From assembly GCA_007132315.1 (NCBI GenBank), contig SLOW01000035.1, positions 1-9,302 of the forward strand: 9,302 bases of DNA. The letters run 5' to 3'. This DNA comes from Opitutales bacterium. Its GTDB lineage: Bacteria; Verrucomicrobiota; Verrucomicrobiia; Opitutales; T3Sed10-336. A model generated the notes under the pieces. That model was not told where the DNA came from and searched no databases. It saw only the letters and a list, made by a program, of their open reading frames with translations. Position numbers and translations under genes: made by a program. Below are positions 1 to 7,716 of the stretch, one piece after another (position 1 is the stretch's first letter; each line of letters begins with the position of its first letter).

Positions 1-1
1 G

Positions 2-286
2 GTGGCGCCGGCGCCACCGGAGTTTCTGGACGTGCCGGCGCCGGAATGTGAGGGCGGCCTTGGACAGCGCGAACTCGAGGAGGTTTTACTCCAGGGGTTG
101 AGCACACTGCCGGAAGCGCAGCGCAGTGCTTTGATTCTTTCCGCGGACTCGTCGCTCAGTTCCGACGAGATCGCAACGACTCTGGGCGTGAATAGGTCCC
201 ACCTTTACGTTTTAATCCATCGCGGACGGCAGCGCCTGAAGCGTTATCTTAAGGAGCATCATGGAAACACGTCCACCAAATCCTGA
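2..286 (+). CDS. ECF-type RNA polymerase sigma factor, C-terminal part (region 4), cut by window edge
   Basis: The visible 94 residues carry a sigma-70 region 4 helix-turn-helix, the part that contacts the -35 promoter element. The motif starts with 'LSTLPEAQRSALIL' (about residues 33-46) and continues through 'LSSDEIATTLGVNRSHLYVL' (52-71) to a basic tail 'IHRGRQRLKRYL'. This is the usual layout of ECF sigma factors, in which region 2 lies upstream and would be outside the window. The first 20 or so residues are Pro/Glu-rich and look like the linker between regions 2 and 4, so I treat the GTG at position 2 as internal rather than a start. The stop overlaps the next gene by 26 bases, which suggests co-transcription and translational coupling with the membrane protein that follows. 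The family is clear; the stimulus and regulon are unknown. Confidence 0.85.
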   Translation: MAPAPPEFLDVPAPECEGGLGQRELEEVLLQGLSTLPEAQRSALILSADSSLSSDEIATTLGVNRSHLYVLIHRGRQRLKRYLKEHHGNTSTKS

Positions 287-656
287 CGACGCCTTTCTCG
301 ATCATACGCTGCGTTCGGGGATAAAACGAACATCGCGTGAGTTTGAGGCGAACTTCAACCGGATTCGTTTTCAATCTCAGGACGTCAAACGTTCCAGTAG
401 AATCCACAACCTGCCGGAATGGCGCCCATTGTTCCAGTGGGCAACCCTTGGCGCCGCGGCGGTGCTAACTCTATTGGCCTGGTTTTACCTCGCCCCGGCA
501 TCGGATGAATCGTATGTATTCGATTGGACGGAGAGTCCGGTCTATCTGGAAGACCCGTTCTATTGGGATGAGGCGTTCGAATCCGCGCGAGTTATCCTTG
601 AAGACGACATGTTCGAAGCGATTGTGTTTTTGTCCCATGAAGACTTTGACAGGTAA
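261..656 (+). CDS. Single-pass membrane protein in anti-sigma position
   Basis: This is a 131-residue protein with a charged cytoplasmic N-terminus (about 1-55), one clear membrane segment at about residues 60-78 ('WATLGAAAVLTLLAWFYL'), and a short, strongly acidic and aromatic C-terminal part on the far side of the membrane. The start is supported by a Shine-Dalgarno-like AAGGAG at 251-256, four bases before the ATG, and by the 26-base overlap with the sigma factor. The position immediately after an ECF sigma gene and the one-helix topology fit an anti-sigma factor that would hold the sigma at the membrane. I see no ASD zinc motif (HxxxCxxC), so this role is inferred from context. No named family is recognised. 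The alternative is a small membrane protein of unknown role that is only co-regulated with the sigma factor. Confidence 0.75.
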   Translation: METRPPNPDDAFLDHTLRSGIKRTSREFEANFNRIRFQSQDVKRSSRIHNLPEWRPLFQWATLGAAAVLTLLAWFYLAPASDESYVFDWTESPVYLEDPFYWDEAFESARVILEDDMFEAIVFLSHEDFDR

Positions 657-1137
657 GGCAATTCTCATCGGTCTGGTGATTGTCGCGCTTGCGCTCGCCG
701 GAGGCCGCGCGTTGTTCTTTTCCGGTGACGCCACCCGCGAGACCGCTGAAGAGCGTCACACCGGCCAGGGACCGCACGGCCGGGGTTATCAGGGCGACGA
801 ACTCGCGGCGTTGCAGAGCTTTCTGGCGATGAGTGACGAGGAACTGGAGCGGCTGGAAACCGCTATCGCGCGGATTCGCGCGATGTCGGAGGAGGAGCGC
901 GCCCTCTTCTCCCGTGAAATTGTCGAGTTCCGCACCCTTCCGGGAGAGGAACGTCAAAGACTGAGGGATGGCTGGGGGCGATACGGAGAAAGGGAACGCG
1001 AGGAATGGCGGATTATGATGCGCGAGCTTTCCCCGCGCGAACGTCGCGAGATTCACGAATCTCTACAAGACCTTTCCCGTGCGGAACGGGCGGAACGCCG
1101 GCTCGAGGTTATCGAGAAGTGGCGGGAGCAGCCCTGA
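637..1137 (+). CDS. Membrane-anchored or exported charged helical protein, DUF3106-like
   Basis: The protein has 166 residues from the ATG at 637. It opens with a basic start and a hydrophobic segment (about 7-24, 'KAILIGLVIVALALAGG') that is a signal peptide or membrane anchor, so the start is set here although the frame is open further upstream. The rest (about 45-166) is almost entirely charged alpha helix made of imperfect repeats of the type 'MSxEExxxL', 'LPGEERQRL', 'LSPRERREI' and 'LSRAERAER'. This resembles DUF3106 and related periplasmic helical proteins found beside ECF sigma genes; the family match is from pattern only. The start codon lies 20 bases inside the preceding gene, and no good Shine-Dalgarno is seen, so translation probably depends on coupling. 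A Spy/CpxP-like periplasmic sensor or chaperone is a possible role but unproven. Confidence 0.75.
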   Translation: MKTLTGKAILIGLVIVALALAGGRALFFSGDATRETAEERHTGQGPHGRGYQGDELAALQSFLAMSDEELERLETAIARIRAMSEEERALFSREIVEFRTLPGEERQRLRDGWGRYGEREREEWRIMMRELSPRERREIHESLQDLSRAERAERRLEVIEKWREQP

Positions 1138-1324
1138 AACCTGTGTGAACGGGTTCCCCATCTGCCCCCGCACGGAACGTTACGCGAATTTGTAAGGTTG
1201 TCCCTTCCGTGAAATCCGTCGTCAGTGCGTCGGTTCTTCGTGTCAGCCGGACGCGGATTTGTGGGGAATCAGGTACAGGCCTGTCTGTATCCGTGAGGAC
1301 AGGGAGAACGGCGCGGCAAAAGGT

Positions 1325-3922
1325 TCAAAACAACGACAATTGCTCTTCCTCTTCCTCGCTCTTTTTTACCTTGGGTTTTCGTTTTGGCGAAGAGGGCCGG
1401 CCGGACGATGTCGTCGGGGAGGCGGGTGGGCTTATGGCGGTGGTGTCGTCGGATTCCAGTCGCTCCAGGATTTCCTTGGCCCGGTTGATCACCGGCAGGG
1501 GCAGGCCGGCCAGCCGGGCGACCTGAATCCCGTAGCTGCGATCGGCCGGGCCGGGGACGACCTGGCGAACGAAGATGATTTCGTCGTTCCATTCCTTCAC
1601 CGACACCGAGTAGTTGCGGACGCGGTTCAGGTAACGATCGAGCTGGGTCAGTTCGTGGTAATGCGTGGCGAACAGGGTCCGGGGGCCGGAGCCTTCCGGG
1701 CGATGAAGGTTTTCCACGACCGCCCAGGCGATGCTGAGGCCGTCGTAAGTGCTGGTGCCGCGCCCGATCTCGTCGAGAACGATCAGGCTGCGCTCGGTCG
1801 CGTTGTTGAGGATGTTGGCGGTCTCGTTCATCTCCACCATGAAGGTGGAGTTGCCGCGGGCCAGCTCGTCGCTGGCACCGACCCGGGAGAAAATCCGATC
1901 GACCAGGCCGAGGCGGCACTCGGTCGCGGGTACCCAGCATCCGATCTGAGCCAGGAGCGTGATCAAGGCGACCTGGCGAATGTAGGTGGATTTGCCGGCC
2001 ATGTTGGGGCCGGTGATGAGCATGATCTGTTCGCCGGAGGTGTCCAGCCCGGTGTCGTTGGGCACAAAGGCGAAGCTGCCGGCGAGTCCGGCCGGGTGTT
2101 GACGGATGGTTTGTTCCACCACGGGGTGGCGTCCTTCCTTGATGAGCAGGCCCGTTCCCTCGTCGAGGTCGGGGCGGCAATAATTCCACTCCCGGGTCAG
2201 CACGGCCCAGCCGAGAAAAAGGTCCAGTTCGGCGAGAGCGGCGGCGGTTTCGCGCAAACCTGCCTCCTCGGCGAGCACCGCTTTCACCAGGGTGCCGAAG
2301 ATTTCGAGTTCGCGCGCCCGGGCGTTTTCCTCGGCGTGAAAAATCTCCTTCTCCTTCTGCTTGAGAGCCTCGGTGTAAAAGCGCTCGCTGTTGACGGTGG
2401 TTTGCTTGCGGATGTAGTCGTCGGGAACGAGGTGCAGGTTGGCTTTGGTGACTTCGATGTAATAGCCGAAGGCGTTGTTGAAGCGCACCCGCAGTTTCTT
2501 GATACCGGTTCGTTCCTGCTCGCCGCGCTCGAGGTCCGCGAGCCAGTTCTTGTTGTCGGAGGTCAGGGATAAGAGCCGGTCGAGTTCCCCGTCGTAACCG
2601 GGCCGGATGTACCCGCCTTCGGTCAACTGGCCGGGGAGTTCGTCGCTCAAGGCCGCTTCCAGGCGCTCGGCCAGATCGGGAAAGGAGTCCAGTGCGTCCC
2701 GGAGGGATCCGAGTGCCGGGCCCTCCACCGTCGCCAGGGTTTCCCGGATGTCCGGAATCTGGCGCAGCGTCTCACGCACCCCGCCCAGTTCGCGCGGGTT
2801 GCGAAGTCGGTTCTGGAGGCGTCCGAGTATGCGCGGGATGTCGCGTACCGCCTGGAGCCGTTCGCGCAGGCGGCGAACGGCCGAGGGGGCCTCCAGGAGT
2901 TCACCGACGCAACTCTGGCGGCGGCGGAGTTCCTCCGGAACGAGCGGAGGGCTTGACAAATATTCGTTGAGCAGGCGGGTGCCGGCCGCCGTGACGGTGT
3001 GGTCGATGGCGGCGGCGAGGGAGCCGTCGCGGCCCCCGGAAGCCGAGGTGAAGATCTCCAGGTTGCGGAGGGTGGCCGGGTCGAGCAGGAGGGAGCGGTC
3101 GCAACGGTACTCCCGGATCTTTCGCAGGTTTTCCGGCCGGGCGCAGAGGTTTTCCGTGACGTAGTGAACCAGGGCGCCGGCCGCGCCCAGGGCGGGATGT
3201 TGCCTGTCGAGCCCGAACCCGTCGAGGTTCAGGACTTTGAGTGCTTCCGCCACCGCCCGCGCGCCGGAATCTGTTTCAAAGTGGAAGGACGGCAGTTCGG
3301 TGATCGGCAGGTTGCCGGTGAGGCGCAGCAGCTCGTCGAGGTCGGGCGAGCCGTCGCCGGCGCGGTTTCGCCACGATTCGAGGCGTTGTTCCGAGACGAC
3401 CAACTCGCTGGGCGCGATGGCGTTGAGGATCGGCAGGAGATCGGCGACATTCCGGTGGGCGGCGAGGACGAAATCGCCGGTGGACAGGTCCATCCAGGAC
3501 GCCCGCCAGCCCTCCTTGTGCGAGTCGAGCGCGAGGATGAACCGGTTTTGTCCGGCTTCGACCTGGGCCGGTTCGATGGCTGTTCCGGGCGTGATGATGC
3601 GGGTGAGGGAGCGCTTCACCAGTTTGCCCGGCCGGGGGGCTTCGACCTGATCGCAGATCGCGACCTTGCTGCCGGCGGCGAGGGCTTTGCCGATGTAACT
3701 CTCGGCCGCATGGTACGGGATCCCCGCCATGGGTACGCCCTGGCGCTGGGTCAGCGTGATGCCGAGAAGGCGGGCGCCTTCCTCGGCGTCCTCGTGGAAC
3801 ATCTCGTAAAAATCGCCCAGGCGGAACAGGAGGAGCGTTCCGGGCGGGAGGCCCCGTTTGACCTCCGTGTACTGCTTCATCATGGGCGTCATCTTCTTGG
3901 GTTCGGCCGTCTGCTTCGCCAT
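1325..3922 (-). CDS. mutS: DNA mismatch repair protein MutS
   Basis: This 865-residue MutS recognises mismatches and small loops and starts methyl-independent or strand-directed repair with MutL. The start is the ATG at 3922, giving 'MAKQTAEPKKMTPMMKQY', with GGAG about 10 bases upstream; an earlier in-frame start would add 12 unlikely residues. The mismatch-binding Phe-x-Glu is F38-Y39-E40 within 'GDFYEMF'. The ATPase has Walker A 'GPNMAGKST' at 638-646, the signature 'ARGNSTFMVEM', and Walker B 'LDEIGRGTSTYDG' with D717 and E718, all offset by about 24 from E. coli MutS. No frameshift or missing motif is seen, so it should be active. The C-terminal tail is Pro/Ser/Lys-rich, then a run of five Glu, and ends in QLSLF (861-865), a consensus beta-clamp-binding pentapeptide. 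The gene is leftward, convergent with the sigma operon and divergent from the SNF2 gene. Confidence 0.97.
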   Translation of the reverse strand: MAKQTAEPKKMTPMMKQYTEVKRGLPPGTLLLFRLGDFYEMFHEDAEEGARLLGITLTQRQGVPMAGIPYHAAESYIGKALAAGSKVAICDQVEAPRPGKLVKRSLTRIITPGTAIEPAQVEAGQNRFILALDSHKEGWRASWMDLSTGDFVLAAHRNVADLLPILNAIAPSELVVSEQRLESWRNRAGDGSPDLDELLRLTGNLPITELPSFHFETDSGARAVAEALKVLNLDGFGLDRQHPALGAAGALVHYVTENLCARPENLRKIREYRCDRSLLLDPATLRNLEIFTSASGGRDGSLAAAIDHTVTAAGTRLLNEYLSSPPLVPEELRRRQSCVGELLEAPSAVRRLRERLQAVRDIPRILGRLQNRLRNPRELGGVRETLRQIPDIRETLATVEGPALGSLRDALDSFPDLAERLEAALSDELPGQLTEGGYIRPGYDGELDRLLSLTSDNKNWLADLERGEQERTGIKKLRVRFNNAFGYYIEVTKANLHLVPDDYIRKQTTVNSERFYTEALKQKEKEIFHAEENARARELEIFGTLVKAVLAEEAGLRETAAALAELDLFLGWAVLTREWNYCRPDLDEGTGLLIKEGRHPVVEQTIRQHPAGLAGSFAFVPNDTGLDTSGEQIMLITGPNMAGKSTYIRQVALITLLAQIGCWVPATECRLGLVDRIFSRVGASDELARGNSTFMVEMNETANILNNATERSLIVLDEIGRGTSTYDGLSIAWAVVENLHRPEGSGPRTLFATHYHELTQLDRYLNRVRNYSVSVKEWNDEIIFVRQVVPGPADRSYGIQVARLAGLPLPVINRAKEILERLESDDTTAISPPASPTTSSGRPSSPKRKPKVKKSEEEEEQLSLF

Positions 3923-4053
3923 TGAACCGTTTCTCCAACACCCGGGGCCTAAGAGCAAGGCTTTTGGCGGGCGAATGCCGCAAGATTCGGCTGAGTTTTC
4001 AACTCCTTTGGTGTCAAGTGCTTTGGCACGATTCGCAGATATTTGACCAAAAA
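3923..4053. promoter_or_regulatory. Divergent intergenic region between mutS and the SNF2 gene
   Basis: These 131 bases must hold the promoters of both genes. On the minus strand a perfect TTGACA (4017-4012) points towards mutS, but 17 bases on there is no good -10 hexamer (TCAGCC), so I do not call a full promoter. On the plus strand GATATT at 4038-4043 could be a -10 with no matching -35, and it would place the transcript start nearly on the ATG at 4054. TTGACC (4044-4049) is a second -35-like hexamer that would favour the later ATG at 4099. No operator or riboswitch is recognisable. Confidence 0.4.
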
Positions 4054-6597
4054 ATGAGTTGCCCGGAGAGTGCGGATGGTGAAATCGTAGAAGGCTTTAT
4101 GCAGGCGCACGGACCGAAGCGTATCTACAATCCACAGTCCCTTGAATTCTGGTTTGGCAAGTTGTCGTCGGAATGGGAACGCTGCTTCCCTTCCGAAGTG
4201 CTGGAACAGGGACGTCAATGGTACCGCGAGGGGTTGATCCGCGAACTGGAGCTGGAGATTGGCCAGGGAATCGTCCATACCAAGCTCGAGGGAAAAGCCT
4301 GTTACTCCGTGATCGAGTGGGACAACGGCACCCTGAAGGTGCGCGCCTCGGTGGACGACAGCGAGGTCGGCCGGGCGATCGCGGTGGCGGGCCTTTACGA
4401 AATCGAAGAACTGGTGGTCGATGAGATCGCGCCCCTCGAAGAGGATACGCTCAGCCAGGGCGCCGACTCTCTCAAGCCGGCGCCCGCGGTCGAGATCCGG
4501 CGCACCCAGCGCCCGGCGCGTCCCTTGGGCCTGCGTTTCGATGTCCGCGAGGAACAGCTTTGCTTCCGGGTATTCTGGAAAGAGAACACGGAAGAGCGAC
4601 CGGCCCTGTTGAACGGCGGCGGTAACGGAAGTTTGGTGGAAAGGGAGCGCGAAAAACTGATTCGCCTGGCATCCATGGCCCGCAAGGCTCAGTTCGCCTA
4701 TGAGAAGGAAACCGATATCTACATCCTCCGCGATCTGGCCCGGGTTCCCGCGTTCCTCAGCCAGGATCTTCCGGCCTGGCGCCGATATTTTCAGGTTGAT
4801 TTGGAGCCGTCGGCCGACCGAATGCTTCAAGGAGTGCGCGAAGTGGCGGTTTCCGTGCGAGCCGAAGAGGCCCGAAATGGAGCCAACGGGGCGGGCCTGA
4901 ATCTGAAGTGGATTTTCCATTCGGGCGAACGTTTGTTGGACGAGAGCGAAGCGCGACGATTGGTCCGGGGCGACGGGCCGGTGTTCTTGCCGGATGTCGG
5001 GCTGGTGGAGCTGCCCAGGGAAACGGTGGAGACCGTGCGCTCCTGGAAGCCGGAACACAACGGCGGCACCCACGCGATTCGGGAACGCTACCTGCTTTTT
5101 TCACTCTTCAACGAGGAAAACCAGCTGGGAATAGAGATGAGCTCCGGCATCGAGAAATGGTGGTCCGGCTTCCGGAAGGCGCCGCCCAAGCTGAAGGGAA
5201 CACCGGAGATTCTGCGTCCGTACCAGAAAAAAGGTGTCGAATGGCTGGCCCACCAGTGCGGTCACGGCGCTCACCCGCTGCTGGCCGACGAAATGGGCCT
5301 GGGGAAAACGCTTCAGGTGATTTCCATGATTATGCTGCGGCCGGTGGAGGAGAAAATCCACCTGGTGGTGGGACCGGCCAGCGTGGTTCCGGTTTGGGAG
5401 AACGAGTGGAAACGGTTTTTCCCGGACGCTCCCGTCCGCGTGCTCAATGCGGAACAGGACTTCCTGTCCGATACCGAACCGGGCATCTGGCTCGCCAGTT
5501 ACGCGCAACTCCGGCGGCATGCCGAACAACTCTCCGACGTTCGATTCGGCTACGCCGTGCTCGACGAGGGGCAGATGATCAAGAACCCGGACGCCAAGGC
5601 GACCAAGGCGTGTTACGCCATCCGGGCGCGCCACCGCCTGGTCCTCACCGGCACGCCGCTCGAAAACCGCCAGCTCGACCTCTGGTCGCTCTTCCGGTAC
5701 CTAATGCCCGGGCTGCTGGGATCGCGGGCCGAATTCGAACAGGGGTTTCAGACGGACAGCGAAGCGTCATTGAAGAAACTGCGCACCCAACTCGCGCCGT
5801 TTATGCTGCGACGGACCAAGAACGTGGTCGCCCGCGAACTGCCGAGGAAAGTCGAGACCACGCTGACCGCCCCGCTGGGAGACGTTCAGCGCGACGAATA
5901 CGCGCGTATCTGCCGGGAAGGGCTGGAGCGTTTGGGTGGTGGTGACGGAATCAATGCTGTCCGCGACCGCCCGTTCATGCTGTTTTCCCTGTTGACCCGG
6001 CTCAGACAGATCTGCTGCGACCCCGACTTGCTGCCCTGGATCAGCGCCCCCCTCCACGAAAGCGGGAAGATCAACCTCCTCATGGAAAAGCTGCCGGAGA
6101 TTCTCGCCACCGGACACAAGATTGTCATTTTCAGCCAGTTTGTGCGCCTGCTGGAGCGGATCGACCGAGCCCTCGAAAACGCGTTTCCGGAGATTCCCCG
6201 TTTCACGTTGAACGGCGCCACCCGCCGCCGGGATGAACCGGTACGGGCGTTTCAGGAATTGGAAGGTCCGGGGGTGATTCTGGTCAGCCTCCGCGCGGGC
6301 GGGACGGGTATCACGCTGCACTCCGCCGATTACGTCTTCCTCCTCGATCCCTGGTGGAATCCGGCGGTAGAGGAACAGGCGATCGACCGGGTACACCGTA
6401 TCGGCCAGCGCAATACCGTCTTCGTTTACCGGCTTCTCACCGGGGGCACGATCGAGGAGCGGATCCAAGACCTGAAATGGTCGAAACAGGATATCTTTCG
6501 CAATCTCATCGGCCGATTGGACAGCGGCAATCCACACGACAATCTCAATATCCTCTGCGACCTGGTGGAACTCCGCTCGCGTGAAGAGACGGGGTGA
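4054..6597 (+). CDS. SNF2-family (SWI2/SNF2) DEAD-like ATPase with degenerate SWIM domain
   Basis: This 847-residue protein has all superfamily 2 helicase motifs in SNF2 order. They are Walker A 'ADEMGLGKT' (411-419), motif II DEGQ (504-507, a mix of the usual DEGH and DEAQ), motif III 'LVLTGTPLENR', 'FMLRRTK', motif IV 'KIVIFSQF', motif V 'SLRAGGTGITLH', and motif VI 'QAIDRVHRIGQ' (775-785). Such enzymes are ATP-driven double-strand DNA translocases that remodel or strip proteins. The N-terminal 30-120 region has the fold pattern of the SWIM-associated domain found in bacterial SNF2 proteins, but the CxC and CxH zinc ligands appear to be A98-x-V100 and A108-x-A110. The start is uncertain: ATG 4054 has no ribosome site, while ATG 4099 (832 residues) has AGAAGG just upstream; a TTG at 3922 would overlap the mutS start and is unlikely. 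It transcribes away from mutS. Its cellular partner is unknown. Confidence 0.93.
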   Translation: MSCPESADGEIVEGFMQAHGPKRIYNPQSLEFWFGKLSSEWERCFPSEVLEQGRQWYREGLIRELELEIGQGIVHTKLEGKACYSVIEWDNGTLKVRASVDDSEVGRAIAVAGLYEIEELVVDEIAPLEEDTLSQGADSLKPAPAVEIRRTQRPARPLGLRFDVREEQLCFRVFWKENTEERPALLNGGGNGSLVEREREKLIRLASMARKAQFAYEKETDIYILRDLARVPAFLSQDLPAWRRYFQVDLEPSADRMLQGVREVAVSVRAEEARNGANGAGLNLKWIFHSGERLLDESEARRLVRGDGPVFLPDVGLVELPRETVETVRSWKPEHNGGTHAIRERYLLFSLFNEENQLGIEMSSGIEKWWSGFRKAPPKLKGTPEILRPYQKKGVEWLAHQCGHGAHPLLADEMGLGKTLQVISMIMLRPVEEKIHLVVGPASVVPVWENEWKRFFPDAPVRVLNAEQDFLSDTEPGIWLASYAQLRRHAEQLSDVRFGYAVLDEGQMIKNPDAKATKACYAIRARHRLVLTGTPLENRQLDLWSLFRYLMPGLLGSRAEFEQGFQTDSEASLKKLRTQLAPFMLRRTKNVVARELPRKVETTLTAPLGDVQRDEYARICREGLERLGGGDGINAVRDRPFMLFSLLTRLRQICCDPDLLPWISAPLHESGKINLLMEKLPEILATGHKIVIFSQFVRLLERIDRALENAFPEIPRFTLNGATRRRDEPVRAFQELEGPGVILVSLRAGGTGITLHSADYVFLLDPWWNPAVEEQAIDRVHRIGQRNTVFVYRLLTGGTIEERIQDLKWSKQDIFRNLIGRLDSGNPHDNLNILCDLVELRSREETG

Positions 6598-6673
6598 CAT
6601 GTCCACGGATCGGGAAGCGGCATGAAGAATCGGGGTTGCGTACGCACACGGCACAGTACGCAACAATCGACCC

Positions 6674-7223
6674 ATGGAAGGTGACGGGCCCGAGCGAATC
6701 ATCGACTTCCTGTGCGTCGATGCGCGCCGGTTCGTGGACGTTGAATGGGATATCGCGGTTCTCGACGAGGCGCAAACGATCAAAATCCGCTTTCCCTGAC
6801 CGCCCAGTTGGCGTGAGCCCTGCGCGCTCGTCGGAGACTGTGCCTGTCGGGAACGCCGATGGAAAATCACCTGGGGGAACTGTGGTCGCGTTTCCACTTC
6901 CTGATGCCCGGGGTTCTCGGCGGAGCCGACGCGTTCCGCGAGCAATTCCGGCGTCCGTTCGAAAACGGAGGCGAAGAAGCGAGCCGACTGGCCGACATGC
7001 TTTCAAGGCGCATCTCCCCGTTCATTCTCGACGCGCTGCTGCAGTTGCGTCTCATCTGCTGCGATCCGCGATTGTCAAGAAACGGAGGATCCTCCAGCTG
7101 CACGCCCGTAAACGCGCCCTCGTTTACTCCCTGCTGGCCGGCCAGTCACTGAGAAACCTGTTCGTAAACATGTTGTTTTCTTGGATTTTTTTGATGGAAT
7201 TGCGAATCACTAATCCGGATTAG
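6674..7223 (+). pseudogene. Remnant of a second SNF2-family helicase (frameshift, stop, two internal deletions)
   Basis: Pieces of an SNF2 ATPase follow each other in the correct order but in three frames. Frame 2 (from 6674) carries motif II 'DVEWDIAVLDEAQTIK', ending at 6784. One missing A in the A-run at 6782-6785 then shifts the reading to frame 1, which would read 'NPLSLTAQLA', an in-frame TGA at 6814-6816, then 'ALRARRRLCLSGTPMENH' and 'LGELWS' (motif III region). It goes on through 'FHFLMPGVLGG' to 'RRISPFIL', which joins directly to 'LLQLRLICCDPRL'; compared with the intact neighbour about 58 residues are missing at that joint. After 'CCDPRL' (about 7074) it jumps to frame 3, 'ILQLHARKRALVYSLLAG', the typical C-terminal tail of these proteins. 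About 140 residues with motifs IV to VI are lost there. The N-terminal half with Walker A is absent. The sequence differs clearly from the intact gene upstream, so it is an old paralogue or an unrelated SNF2 gene, not a recent copy. Confidence 0.85.
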
Positions 7224-7224
7224 T
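7209..7224. repeat. 16-bp perfect palindrome
   Basis: ACTAATCC is followed at once by its exact reverse complement GGATTAGT, with no spacer. The palindrome includes the last codon region of the SNF2 remnant and marks the left part of the low-GC stretch. With no loop it is more likely a binding site for a dimeric protein or a recombination scar than a terminator, and no T-tract follows it. The function is unknown. Confidence 0.6.
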
Positions 7225-7362
7225 AAATGCTTGAATCCCCCATTGCATCATCATACTGCGTGTATCGGTCCCATGATACCCCTCGTGTTTTAATCCAGGG
7301 CACGAGATCTGGCTTTTCCCATATGCTCGCGACCGGTCAGGCCGCTGTTTCGGAATATGACT

Positions 7363-7527
7363 TCAGGATATTTTTGGCCTATGAGAATCAGCATAAACCT
7401 CATCCTGCAGAACAGTGAATTCATCCGGTTGAATCGGGTACGTTTCATATCCCAGAACTCTGACCAGGTCGATGGAGGTTATTACCAGGATCAAAGATAA
7501 TGCAAATAGCAGAATGTATTTTATCAT
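7363..7527 (-). CDS. Possible small membrane peptide (54 residues)
   Basis: From the ATG at 7527 a 54-residue frame starts with 'MIKYILLFALSLILVITSID' and so has a basic start and a strong hydrophobic helix (about 4-19), a signal anchor or signal peptide. A polar, acidic tail follows ('YPIQPDEFTVLQDEVYADSH'). The contrast between hydrophobic head and acidic tail looks like a real small membrane or exported protein rather than chance. Against it, there is no good Shine-Dalgarno (GGAAAGG lies about 20 bases upstream), no family is recognised, and it sits in low-GC DNA where hydrophobic frames arise easily. The frame is open a further 15 codons upstream without an ATG, GTG or TTG. It overlaps no supported gene. 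Confidence 0.35.
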   Translation of the reverse strand: MIKYILLFALSLILVITSIDLVRVLGYETYPIQPDEFTVLQDEVYADSHRPKIS

Positions 7528-7716
7528 GACGCTTGTATTAACGACCTTTCCAAGCAGAATTTTGAAAACTGGTCATTGGAAGTCTTTTAGAATTGAGTGG
7601 TTACTGACAGGAAATCAGTTGTCAGGCGGCGTGGGACCCGGTCGCTTGCGCCGGTTTGAATGAGCGTCTTCATGGAGTATCGAGACAACGGCCGTGCCAG
7701 TAGATTAACACAGAAA

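Noticed and set aside
1262..1305. Possible mutS terminator hairpin (CCTGTC ... GACAGG)
   Set aside because: The stem is only six pairs with a 12-base loop and no T-tract on the mutS strand.
1259..2572. Long plus-strand open frame of 437 codons opposite mutS
   Set aside because: It is antisense to the conserved MutS ATPase region, has no family resemblance and no ribosome site; GC-rich codon bias of mutS explains it.
3922..4053. TTG at 3922 as the SNF2 start (891 residues)
   Set aside because: It would overlap the mutS start codon and use up the whole divergent promoter region; the added residues look like noise.
3949..5073. Minus-strand 374-codon frame opposite the SNF2 N-terminal half
   Set aside because: Mirror frame of a well-supported gene with no recognisable domain.
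4054..7223. A phage-defence system built on the SNF2 helicase (DISARM-like)
   Set aside because: No methylase, nuclease, DUF1998 or other defence partner is present; neighbours are housekeeping repair genes.
7227..7663. Two 63-codon plus-strand frames in the low-GC region
   Set aside because: No ribosome site, no familiar sequence, and the second overlaps the more plausible minus-strand peptide.
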